Below the pieces are notes generated by a model that was not told where the DNA came from, searched no databases, and saw only the letters and a program-made list of their open reading frames with translations. 16,650 nt of DNA from UBA6186 sp050012295 (lineage in GTDB: Bacteria; Pseudomonadota; Gammaproteobacteria; UBA6186; Azoamicaceae), in NCBI GenBank assembly GCA_050012295.1, contig JBEKHL010000035.1:1-16650 (forward strand), given 5' to 3'. Positions 6,557-14,187 of this stretch are shown piece by piece. A program made the translations under genes and the position numbers. How positions within the stretch are numbered: the stretch's first letter is position 1; the number at the start of each line of letters is the position of its first letter.

Positions 6557-8251
6557 ATGCAAACAAATAAATTAGGATTAACCATCCCCGAACAAATTAA
6601 TAGCAAACCAAAAAGTGACATATCAGTAGCGGCAATAGAAACCTGGCGTTCCCAGTTAAAAACCGCAGATACTGATGAAACCACTCAAAGTATTTTTAAA
6701 ATGCTACAAGAACTAAATTCTACTGTAATCGCACCAAACCATAGATTTCAACTTTTAGAACTGTTAAGACCCATAACCCAAGTAATAAACCAATTACTTA
6801 AAAAACATTATGTTAATAGAACCCAACCATTATCTCCAACTAAACTGACTACCATAGAGTTATCTAGAACATTACAAACTGAAATGTTAAATGGTTATAA
6901 AATAATTATTGATAACATTACTAACGAATCTAATACCAATGCAAAAAATGAAACGTTACCAAATGCTATATATAGAGCATTTAACCACTTTAATAATATA
7001 TTATATAGCTATTACCAATTATATACCCAACAACCAGAAAACATCTGGAAAGAAATGCATATATTATATCAATGCGCAGAAAACTATAATATAACAGCAA
7101 CTCCTGTTAATTTAGACATTAGCGAAAACAACAAAAACCCTACCGTTATCACACCATATAAACTTGCATTATTTTTATCAGCGGCCCATCCATATCAATG
7201 GCGACAATCTGAACAAGATATACTGTCTAAGTACGCTGGTTTATGGGACGAATTTATTACTATAAGAAATTTAAAAGCTAAAGATCGTACTAACAACAGT
7301 ATATTTTTTATTCCTGTAAGCGAAGATTTTGGGCCTTTCCCTATAACTATAGAAAAAAAAGCTCCTGCTGACGATACCGGATTTGTTCTAGATTTATCTA
7401 ATTTAATTGATTATTTAAAAAAAACCTACGAAAACCCTAAAAATATTCCTGCAACAGAAACGGAAGCTGCAATATATAGTTTACAAAAATTAATTGCTTA
7501 TTTAATTGCAGGACAAAAAAGAAATTTAGAACGCTTCAGCATTATGGGACAAGTATCAGCTGCTTTCGGTTCTTTAGCTACCCACTATCACATCAACCAA
7601 AGAAAACTTTTTAAACCAGATAATGTAGATGGTGACGAAAGCGAAGAAAGCAACATGCAAGAATTACAATTAGGAGCAGAGGCTGTTTTAGACGACGCCG
7701 CTACAGTTAATAAATCAGAATTTAAAGCAGATACTTTTCTATATAAATGTAATCTAATTAATATTCATGGAGAAGGTGCCGGAATAACTTTTCAAGATAT
7801 TTCATTCCCACCAATCCAACCAGGAGAAATAGTTGCTATGACTATCTCTCTTGGTGATACAGACTTAGACGAATCTCACTGGAATATAGGCACAGTACGT
7901 TGGTTAAAACATAATCGTCAAAATAAACTTACTGCTGGTTTACAAATATTAGCACCTTTTGCTATGGCTGCCGCAATACAATCACTAAAAGATAATACCG
8001 CTGGCTTTTTTCAAAGATCCTTACTATTAAAAGATAATACTTCCCAAACAACTTTTAACGTAATTACCCCAATATTACAATTTGATGTCGGTAAAAAAGT
8101 TAGAATATATTCGTATTATCATAAAGAATTTTTTGAAACTGAACTAAAAGAACTATTAAGTTCTAATAATAATTTTAAGTGTTTTGCCACTAAAATACCA
8201 TTTAAACCTAAAAAGTCCACTCCAGCAAAACCTAATATTAACGAACTGTAG
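6557..8251 (+). CDS. Cytoplasmic protein with helical N-terminal region and degenerate PilZ-like domain
   Basis: This 564-aa protein has no signal peptide or membrane segment. Residues 1-340 are predicted by eye to be mainly helical, with patterns such as FQLLELLRPITQVINQLLKKHY and LQTEMLNGYKIII. Residues 342-380 are acidic (DGDESEESNMQELQLGAEA). Residues about 385-470 resemble a PilZ beta-barrel: CNLINIHGEGAGITF stands where PilZ domains carry (D/N)xSxxG, and GTVRWLKHNRQNKLTAGLQIL matches the later strands (GxVxW ... xxGxxF). The Ser of the c-di-GMP motif is replaced and I see no RxxxR before it, so ligand binding is doubtful. About 95 residues follow the barrel. No Shine-Dalgarno precedes the ATG. 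The gene converges on parC with a 14-base 3' overlap. The family assignment is moderate and the function is unknown. Confidence 0.6.
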   Translation: MQTNKLGLTIPEQINSKPKSDISVAAIETWRSQLKTADTDETTQSIFKMLQELNSTVIAPNHRFQLLELLRPITQVINQLLKKHYVNRTQPLSPTKLTTIELSRTLQTEMLNGYKIIIDNITNESNTNAKNETLPNAIYRAFNHFNNILYSYYQLYTQQPENIWKEMHILYQCAENYNITATPVNLDISENNKNPTVITPYKLALFLSAAHPYQWRQSEQDILSKYAGLWDEFITIRNLKAKDRTNNSIFFIPVSEDFGPFPITIEKKAPADDTGFVLDLSNLIDYLKKTYENPKNIPATETEAAIYSLQKLIAYLIAGQKRNLERFSIMGQVSAAFGSLATHYHINQRKLFKPDNVDGDESEESNMQELQLGAEAVLDDAATVNKSEFKADTFLYKCNLINIHGEGAGITFQDISFPPIQPGEIVAMTISLGDTDLDESHWNIGTVRWLKHNRQNKLTAGLQILAPFAMAAAIQSLKDNTAGFFQRSLLLKDNTSQTTFNVITPILQFDVGKKVRIYSYYHKEFFETELKELLSSNNNFKCFATKIPFKPKKSTPAKPNINEL

Positions 8252-10511
8252 AAAGAGTTATAGTAGCATTATTTAATTTTGATAAACTCGGCAACTTCGG
8301 CAATTTTATACCAGCCTTTCCAACGATCCCAACATAATTCAATAATTCTTTAGCAGTAATAGTTAATACCAAATTTTTATTTTTGTTACCAGTATTAATA
8401 TTAATAATTAAATCATTTTTATCGTTTAATAATATAACTGCTGCCAATTTATTTTGCTTAGATACAGCAAGTAATTTTTTCCCTTTACCTTTATTTAATT
8501 CAGGAATAGAGTCAACATGAAACACTAACATTTTAAAATCAGAAGATATAACTGCACAATATTTACTGTTTTCTTCTAATTTAATTGGCGGCAACAATAC
8601 CCCTCCAAATAAATTAATAATATTCTTACCATTCTTAGTTTTAGCATACAAATTAGCTATATTTGTTATAAAACCAAACCCATGGTTCTGACACAATAAA
8701 ATCTTTTGATTAGCCTCACCCATAATAACCACTTCAAAAACCACTCCAGGTTCTGGAGATAATTTACTAGTTAATGGCTCACCGTAACCTCGCATACTTG
8801 GTAAACTTTGAACAGATAAAGAATAAGATTTACCGCTAGAATCTAAAAATATTACCTCACTATTAGAGCTACCTTGAGCGTGCGATTTATATTGTTCTCC
8901 AGATTTATAATTTAACGCAGCCAAATCCAAATCTGTACCTTTACCACAACGTACCCATCCTTTATCAGATAATACAACCGTTACTTGTTCATCAGATATT
9001 TTAGTTAAAAAATTATTATTAATACTTTTTGCTGTATCTTTAGTTATAATTTTAGTCGCAAATTGAGAACGCCTAGGATCTTTTAAATTAATTGCTATAT
9101 TTTGTATTTCTTTACGCACTAAAGATTTTAATTTTGCTTTAGAAGACAAGATCTCTATGGTTTGTTTTTGTTCTAAAGTTAATTTTTTTAACTCTTCTTT
9201 AATTTTGATTTCTTCTAATTTTGCTAAATTTTTTAATTTTAAATCTAAAATTGCAGATGCTTGAAGATCTGTTAAATCAAATTTATTTATTAAAACAATT
9301 TTTGGTTCATCTTCAGTTCTAATTATATTAATAATTTCATCTAAATTTAAATAAACTTTTAATAAGCCTTCTAAAATATGCAATCTATCATTAAGTTTTT
9401 CTAAATTATATTCTAACCGTTTTTTTACTAATTCTAGCCTAAATTCTAACCATTCTTGTAAAATTTCTAATAAATTTTTTACTCGCGGCTTACCATCCAT
9501 CCCTATCATGTTAAAATTAACTCGATAAGTTTTTTCTAACTCGGTAGTTGCAAACAAATGCGCCATAATAGCATCTGTATCTACTCGATTAGATTTTAAA
9601 ACCAATACTAATCTTGTAGGATTTTCATGATCAGATTCATCTCTTAGATCTGCTATAAAATTTAAATTTTTACTATGGATCTGATCAGCGATTTGTTTTA
9701 AAACTTTAGCACCAGATACCATATATGGTAAAGCGGTTATTACTATATAACCTTTCTCTAAACAATAAACTGCCCTAGCTTTAACACTGCCATATCCTGT
9801 TTTATAAAGCTCTAATAATTCTGTTTTAGTAGTAACAAGATCAGCGGCTGTTGGAAAATCTGGCCCAAGAATATGCTCGCATATTTCCTCAACCGTAATT
9901 CTGTCCGGATGTGGGTGATTTAAAATATGTATACAAGCACTAGCAACTTCGTATAAATTATGTGGAATAATATCTGTTGCCATACCAACAGCTATTCCGG
10001 TCGTACCATTTAATAACACCATTGGCAATGCAGCTGGTAAAGTTTTTGGTTCTTTTAAGGTACCATCAAAATTTTCGTTCCAATTAACTGCACCTTGATC
10101 TAACTCTTGCAATAATAAATCAGCATATTTAGATAATCTAGCCTCGGTATAACGCATAGCAGCAAAAGATTTTGGATCGTCTGCTGAACCAAAATTGCCT
10201 TGGCCTTCTATAAAAGGATACCGATAAGAAAATGGTTGGGCCATTAATACCATAGCATCGTAACAAGCCATTTCTCCATGCGGGTGAAATTTACCTAAAA
10301 CATCCCCCACTGTACGCGCCGATTTTTTGTGTTTTGCTAAGTGACTCAAATGTAATTCTGACATCGCATACAAAATACGTCGCTGTACTGGTTTTAACCC
10401 ATCGGCTATATGCGGCAACGCTCTATCTAAAATTACATACATTGCATAATCTAGGTAAGATTCTTCCACAAAATTTTGGATTTTTTTACGCTCTGTAAAA
10501 TCTTGCTGCAT
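8238..10511 (-). CDS. parC: DNA topoisomerase IV subunit A
   Basis: ParC is the DNA breakage-reunion subunit of topoisomerase IV, which decatenates replicated chromosomes. At 757 aa it matches E. coli ParC (752) and follows parE with a 3-base gap. The 5Y-CAP region is well conserved: DYAMYVILDRALPHIADGLK, then KFHPHGE, then GQGNFGS, then AAMRYTEARLS with catalytic Tyr121. The coiled-coil tower and gate helices follow at about 340-470, and residues from about 500 form the beta-pinwheel C-terminal domain. The FHPHG-EMACYDAM stretch shows ParC features (ACY-AMVLMAQPFSYRYP), unlike GyrA. The residue aligned with E. coli Ser80 is Met81, and Glu84 is Asp85; Ser80 is a main quinolone contact. A GGA lies ten bases upstream, inside the end of parE. 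Confidence 0.96.
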   Translation of the reverse strand: MQQDFTERKKIQNFVEESYLDYAMYVILDRALPHIADGLKPVQRRILYAMSELHLSHLAKHKKSARTVGDVLGKFHPHGEMACYDAMVLMAQPFSYRYPFIEGQGNFGSADDPKSFAAMRYTEARLSKYADLLLQELDQGAVNWNENFDGTLKEPKTLPAALPMVLLNGTTGIAVGMATDIIPHNLYEVASACIHILNHPHPDRITVEEICEHILGPDFPTAADLVTTKTELLELYKTGYGSVKARAVYCLEKGYIVITALPYMVSGAKVLKQIADQIHSKNLNFIADLRDESDHENPTRLVLVLKSNRVDTDAIMAHLFATTELEKTYRVNFNMIGMDGKPRVKNLLEILQEWLEFRLELVKKRLEYNLEKLNDRLHILEGLLKVYLNLDEIINIIRTEDEPKIVLINKFDLTDLQASAILDLKLKNLAKLEEIKIKEELKKLTLEQKQTIEILSSKAKLKSLVRKEIQNIAINLKDPRRSQFATKIITKDTAKSINNNFLTKISDEQVTVVLSDKGWVRCGKGTDLDLAALNYKSGEQYKSHAQGSSNSEVIFLDSSGKSYSLSVQSLPSMRGYGEPLTSKLSPEPGVVFEVVIMGEANQKILLCQNHGFGFITNIANLYAKTKNGKNIINLFGGVLLPPIKLEENSKYCAVISSDFKMLVFHVDSIPELNKGKGKKLLAVSKQNKLAAVILLNDKNDLIININTGNKNKNLVLTITAKELLNYVGIVGKAGIKLPKLPSLSKLNNATITLSTVR

Positions 10512-10514
10512 GAT

Positions 10515-12449
10515 TTAAATTTCCGCTAAATTACCTTTTTGTTCTAACCACTCACGTCGATCTGGTGATCTTTTTTTAGCTAATAGCATATCTAACATAT
10601 TATTAACTTCTTGATCCGAATCAATATTAAGTTGCACTAATCTTCTAGTATCTGGATCCATAGTAGTTTCTCTTAATTGCATTGGGTTCATTTCACCTAA
10701 CCCTTTAAATCGCTGAATATTAATTTTAGCAGATTTTTCTTTTGAATTAATTCTATCTAAAATAGCCGAGCGCTCTGCTTCATCTAATGCATAATATATT
10801 TGTTTACCACAGTCTATTCTAAATAATGGCGGCATCGCTACAAAAATATGGCCAGCAGTTACTAATTTTCTAAAATGACGTACAAATAATGCACATAACA
10901 ATGTTGCAATATGATGCCCATCAGAATCAGCATCAGCCAAAATACAAATCTTACCGTAACGTAAATTTTCCAAAGAATCACTATTAGGATCTACTCCAAT
11001 AGCTATAGAAATATCATGAATTTCTTGGGAAGATAAAATTTGCGAAGCCAGCACTTCCCAAGTGTTTAAAATTTTTCCTCGAAGCGGCATAACTGCCTGA
11101 TATTCTTTATTCCTAGCCTGTTTAGCAGAACCACCAGCCGAATCACCTTCTACTAAAAATAATTCCGTCTGTTTAAAATCCTGACAACTACAATCAATTA
11201 ATTTACCAGGTAATGCAGTACCTACCGATAAAACTTTTTTCCTAGTTATTTGTTTACTCTGCAAAGATCTCTTTTTCGCAGATTCTATAATTAAATTGGC
11301 AATTTGTTTAGCTTGAATAACATTTTGATTTAGCCATAAACTAAAATTATCTTTTAATACTAAAGATACAAATGTTGCACATTCCCTGGAAGATAATTTC
11401 TCTTTGGTTTGCCCAGAAAATTGGGTTTCCATTAATTTCACTGACAAAACAAAATTAGCACATTCCCATAAATCTTCAGTTGTCAATTTAAGACCTTTGG
11501 GTAACAAAGTTTGAATTTCACAAAATTCTCGTAATGCTTCTAATAATCCAGTCCTAAATCCATTAACATGAGTACCGCCTTGAACAGTTGGTACCAAATT
11601 AACATAACTCTCTTGAAAATTATTTTTACAATTATTAATCCAAACAATACCCCAACTTACTTCTTCTCTAGTTGCTTTCATGGCCCCACAAAATGGTTGT
11701 TCTGGAATAAACCCCTCAGCTGTCTGTTCTATGTTTTCTAACAAATATTCAACTAATCCATTTTGATACTGCCATTTGTGTTGCTCATTGGTATGCTGAT
11801 CTATAAATTCAACTTGTAGTCCAGGACATAAAACTGCTTTAGCTTGTAATAAATGCTTTAATTTCTCAATATTAATTTTAGGAGTCTCAAAATATTTAGG
11901 TTCTGCCCAAAATTTAATCATGGTTCCTTGTGTAAATTCAAAACCAAAATTAATATCTTGCTTAGCATTTAATTTGCTTTTTTTTAAACTAGTAATTTTC
12001 TCTCCATGAGAAAACTCCATGTAATAACAAAAGCCTTCCCTAACAACCGTTACTTCTAAATTTTTAGATAAAGCATTTACAACAGATACCCCTACACCAT
12101 GCAATCCACCAGAAAATTTATATTCCTGATTAGAAAATTTAGCACCAGAATGTAAAGTAGTTAAAATTAACTCTACCCCTGGTATTTTATATTCCGGATG
12201 CAAATCTACAGGCATGCCTCTACCATTATCTATAACAGTAACAGCATTATCTTTTTCTATAATTACTTTAATTTGATCGGCAAAACCTGCTATTGCTTCA
12301 TCAACACTATTGTCTATTACTTCTTGCGCTAAATGATTAGGTCTAGATAAATCCGTATACATGCCAGGACGTTTCTTAACCGGCTCTAAGCCAGTTAAAA
12401 CTTCTATAGATTTAGAATTATAATTATTATTGTTTTTTTTTGTTTTCAA
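10515..12449 (-). CDS. parE: DNA topoisomerase IV subunit B (ATPase)
   Basis: ParE is the ATPase subunit of topoisomerase IV and works with the adjacent ParC. The product is 644 aa (E. coli 630). GHKL ATPase motifs are Glu43/Asn47 in QEVIDNSVDEA, Asp74 in VIDNGRGMPVD, and the glycine loop GGLHGVGVSVVNALS (114-128). The transducer domain follows. The TOPRIM metal residues are Glu434 in LVEGDSAGGSA and Asp506/Asp508 in ADADSDGHH. The C-terminal FKGLGEMNPMQL motif is at 581-592. PNHLAQEV and YTDLSRP favour ParE over GyrB, as does the partner. No ATG or GTG exists before the conserved SIEVLTGLEPVKKRPGMY. The only usable start is TTG at 12449, with no Shine-Dalgarno and with a terminator U-tract just upstream. 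Codons 4-9 are a run of A-rich Lys/Asn codons. Confidence 0.95.
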   Translation of the reverse strand: MKTKKNNNNYNSKSIEVLTGLEPVKKRPGMYTDLSRPNHLAQEVIDNSVDEAIAGFADQIKVIIEKDNAVTVIDNGRGMPVDLHPEYKIPGVELILTTLHSGAKFSNQEYKFSGGLHGVGVSVVNALSKNLEVTVVREGFCYYMEFSHGEKITSLKKSKLNAKQDINFGFEFTQGTMIKFWAEPKYFETPKINIEKLKHLLQAKAVLCPGLQVEFIDQHTNEQHKWQYQNGLVEYLLENIEQTAEGFIPEQPFCGAMKATREEVSWGIVWINNCKNNFQESYVNLVPTVQGGTHVNGFRTGLLEALREFCEIQTLLPKGLKLTTEDLWECANFVLSVKLMETQFSGQTKEKLSSRECATFVSLVLKDNFSLWLNQNVIQAKQIANLIIESAKKRSLQSKQITRKKVLSVGTALPGKLIDCSCQDFKQTELFLVEGDSAGGSAKQARNKEYQAVMPLRGKILNTWEVLASQILSSQEIHDISIAIGVDPNSDSLENLRYGKICILADADSDGHHIATLLCALFVRHFRKLVTAGHIFVAMPPLFRIDCGKQIYYALDEAERSAILDRINSKEKSAKINIQRFKGLGEMNPMQLRETTMDPDTRRLVQLNIDSDQEVNNMLDMLLAKKRSPDRREWLEQKGNLAEI

Positions 12450-12451
12450 GA

Positions 12452-12482
12452 TAAAAATTTGCCCGGTTATTAGTTACCGGGC
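12452..12482 (-). terminator. Rho-independent terminator after the 214-aa barrel gene, directly before parE
   Basis: A perfect 7-bp GC-rich stem (GCCCGGT at 12461-12467, ACCGGGC at 12476-12482, 8-base loop) is followed on the minus strand by AAATTTTTAT. It begins eight bases after the TAG of the barrel gene and ends two bases before the TTG of parE, so it would end the barrel mRNA or attenuate transcription into parE-parC. It is the strongest terminator in the window. Confidence 0.8.
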
Positions 12483-12490
12483 GATCAGAA

Positions 12491-13135
12491 CTAAATTAAA
12501 TATACAACATCTACATTAGCAAATTGTGAGTTTTTAAGAGCATGGTGGCTATCTTTATGGCCAATTTGTTGATAACCAATTAAACCGCGTACACCCCAAT
12601 TATTATCAACATTATATTGAGCACCAAATTTAGCACGTACCCCAAATTTATTATAGTCGCCACCTACGGCTGACTGCACTGCGGAACCTTTGCCAGACAT
12701 AGCCATACGACCAATACCTATCCCACCAAGTAAATCTACTGGAGAAGAGTCTAACGGCATATATCCCATTATATCAACAAAAGCATTTCTTATTTTTAAG
12801 CTACCACTATTAGTACCAGAAACTTTAAGTTTATTATGAAAAGCATAGCCAAATTCTAACCCAAAATAATCTTTAAATTTAACTCCTAAAAGAGGAATTA
12901 AAAAATCGGCAGAATTAACTTTTACCGAAGCTCTATTAGTACTGTTTTCTATTACTTTCTTGAAATCTCCATGGATCCCATAATGGTTATAACCAACACC
13001 AGCTCCAACATAAAAACGAGCTCCATCTACCATTTCAGAAACATTTGCGTTAGCATTATTACTAAATGATATAATTAAACCTACTAAACTAGTTGCTATA
13101 AAACTTTTTTTAGTATTATTTGAAATTTTTTTCAT
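12491..13135 (-). CDS. Outer-membrane beta-barrel protein (opacity/OmpA-barrel type), paralogue 1
   Basis: This 214-aa protein is exported. It has a basic start (MKKISNNTKK), a hydrophobic core (FIATSLVGLIISF) and a cleavage site NANA|NVSE near residue 31. The mature part has alternating strands typical of small 8-stranded barrels: ARFYVGAGVGYNHYG, LIPLLGVKFKDYFGLEFGYAF, IRNAFVDIMGYMPL, VDLLGGIGIGRM and FGVRAKFGAQYNVDNNWGVRGLIGYQQIG. The same blocks occur in the same order in the neighbour at 13341-14054, so the two are tandem paralogues; the segments between them (likely surface loops) differ. The last residue is Ile (VVYLI) rather than the usual C-terminal Phe of barrels. The ATG follows GGGGA by six bases. 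A strong terminator follows the gene. Role unknown; probably a major surface protein. Confidence 0.85.
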   Translation of the reverse strand: MKKISNNTKKSFIATSLVGLIISFSNNANANVSEMVDGARFYVGAGVGYNHYGIHGDFKKVIENSTNRASVKVNSADFLIPLLGVKFKDYFGLEFGYAFHNKLKVSGTNSGSLKIRNAFVDIMGYMPLDSSPVDLLGGIGIGRMAMSGKGSAVQSAVGGDYNKFGVRAKFGAQYNVDNNWGVRGLIGYQQIGHKDSHHALKNSQFANVDVVYLI

Positions 13136-13181
13136 AATAAATCCCCATTAAAATTACCGCATAAACAAAATAATTTTAACT

Positions 13182-13210
13182 ATCATGAAATATTTTTTGT
13201 TAGAAATCAA
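13182..13210 (-). promoter_or_regulatory. Candidate promoter of the 214-aa barrel gene
   Basis: The minus strand reads TTGATT (13205-13210), 17 bases, then CATGAT (13182-13187), each 4 of 6 against the sigma-70 consensus. It lies 47-75 bases upstream of the ATG at 13135. The remainder of 13136-13340 holds the hairpin described separately and nothing else I can name. Confidence 0.35.
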
Positions 13211-13275
13211 GGGATATATTTGTTGGAATTTATTATTAACAGGCAGGATCGTATGATATCTTTGAAAGTACCCAC

Positions 13276-13304
13276 CCGTCATTGATAACAAATATCAATG
13301 ACGG
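13276..13304 (-). other. Perfect 12-bp hairpin downstream of the 237-aa barrel gene
   Basis: CCGTCATTGATA (13276-13287) and TATCAATGACGG (13293-13304) are exact inverted repeats around the 5-base loop ACAAA. The hairpin begins 36 bases after the stop of the barrel gene. Neither strand has a T-run after it, so it is not a standard Rho-independent terminator. It may protect the 3' end of the mRNA, act with Rho, or bind a protein. Confidence 0.75.
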
Positions 13305-13340
13305 ATATTAGTACTACATGTTATTAACTTTCTAATTAAA

Positions 13341-14054
13341 TTAGAATGTGTAAAGAGCTGCTAAGCCAATAGTCTTAATATTCTTAACAATCTTACCACT
13401 TTCTCCTATAGCAGGTATAGTTATTTTACTGGCAACGTTTTGGTAAGTAGCCATTACCCGTGCTCCAAAATTATTAGTAATATTGTATTGAGCACCAAGT
13501 TTAGCACGCCATCCAAATTTATTTTTAACATTTACTGCCGCAGTTCCTGAACCAATATTAGCTAAAGATACATTTAATGTATTCCCTTTTAACATTAATC
13601 GGCCTAAACCTATTCCACCAATCAATTCAACTTGATCTACTATAGGCATATACCCCATTAAATCTAAGTAGGCATTTCTAACTTTAACGTTATATGAGAC
13701 ATTAACTTTTGTGTTAACAGCCAGAGGACCAACAGCCGCAATTAAATCGTCTGAGCTGCCACTAAACTTAAATTTTTTATTAAAGCTATATCCAGCTTCT
13801 AGACCAATATTTTCATTAAATTTTACTCCTAATACAGGAACCAATAACCCCATACCATTAGTCTTGTTAGAGGTATTAAAGGCATCTTTAACACTTTGAC
13901 TCTTTCCGTAATTATTGTAGTCTAAGCCACCACCAACATAAAACTTAACATTGTCAAAATAATCCGCACTAGCAACGCCACTACTAGCAACAGCTAAACC
14001 AAAAACCCCAGCAGCTATAACTGGCTTTTTCAAAAAATTAACTAACTTTTTCAT
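13341..14054 (-). CDS. Outer-membrane beta-barrel protein (opacity/OmpA-barrel type), paralogue 2
   Basis: The frame is open to 14153, but the start chosen is the ATG at 14054, giving 237 aa. From there the protein opens with a textbook signal peptide, MKKLVNFLKKPVIAAGVFG, followed by LAVASSGVASA|DYF with cleavage near residue 30. GGAG lies seven bases before this ATG. The extra 33 residues from the upstream start would bury the signal peptide. The mature strands match the paralogue at 12491-13135: VKFYVGGGLDYNNYG, LLVPVLGVKFNENIGLEAGYSF, KVRNAYLDLMGYMPI, VELIGGIGLGRLM and FGWRAKLGAQYNITNNFGARVMATYQN. It ends in LAALYTF with the normal barrel C-terminal Phe. It is probably an 8-stranded barrel; role unknown. 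It is divergent from sufB across 133 bases. Confidence 0.87.
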   Translation of the reverse strand: MKKLVNFLKKPVIAAGVFGLAVASSGVASADYFDNVKFYVGGGLDYNNYGKSQSVKDAFNTSNKTNGMGLLVPVLGVKFNENIGLEAGYSFNKKFKFSGSSDDLIAAVGPLAVNTKVNVSYNVKVRNAYLDLMGYMPIVDQVELIGGIGLGRLMLKGNTLNVSLANIGSGTAAVNVKNKFGWRAKLGAQYNITNNFGARVMATYQNVASKITIPAIGESGKIVKNIKTIGLAALYTF

Positions 14055-14061
14055 AAAATCA

Positions 14062-14065
14062 CTCC
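14062..14065 (-). promoter_or_regulatory. Shine-Dalgarno sequence setting the start of the 237-aa barrel protein
   Basis: GGAG on the minus strand, seven bases before the ATG at 14054. Together with the signal peptide it rules in favour of this start over the upstream one at 14153. Confidence 0.65.
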
Positions 14066-14164
14066 ATAACATTAATAATTTATTAAAATAATAAAAATAA
14101 TTTACTACATTAAACATTTTTAATACAATAATTACTTCTGAAACAAAATGCAAGCTTTAAATAC

Positions 14165-14185
14165 TTAAACAGTTTAAAATATAAT
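14165..14185 (+). promoter_or_regulatory. Palindrome and -10-like boxes directly before sufB
   Basis: TTAAAC-A-GTTTAA (14165-14177) is a perfect 6-bp inverted repeat. It overlaps TAAAAT (14175-14180) and is followed by TATAAT (14180-14185), only two bases before the sufB ATG. If TAAAAT is the -10 box the transcript would begin at about the ATG. The palindrome could be an operator, but AT-rich palindromes arise easily by chance here. Confidence 0.3.
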
Positions 14186-14187
14186 TT

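Noticed and set aside
6909..7094. Second-frame open reading frame inside the PilZ-like gene
   Set aside because: It is short, has no ribosome-binding site and lies wholly inside a longer gene in another frame.
13276..13304. Hairpin as a Rho-independent terminator
   Set aside because: Neither flank has a run of T, so it is reported as an unclassified hairpin instead.
13711..13899. Plus-strand open frame antisense to the 237-aa barrel gene
   Set aside because: It is short, has no start signals and is opposite conserved barrel strands.
14055..14153. Upstream in-frame extension of the 237-aa barrel gene (33 extra residues)
   Set aside because: It would place an ordinary signal peptide in the interior of the protein. 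The internal ATG at 14054 has GGAG at seven bases, and the extension is AT-rich leader sequence.
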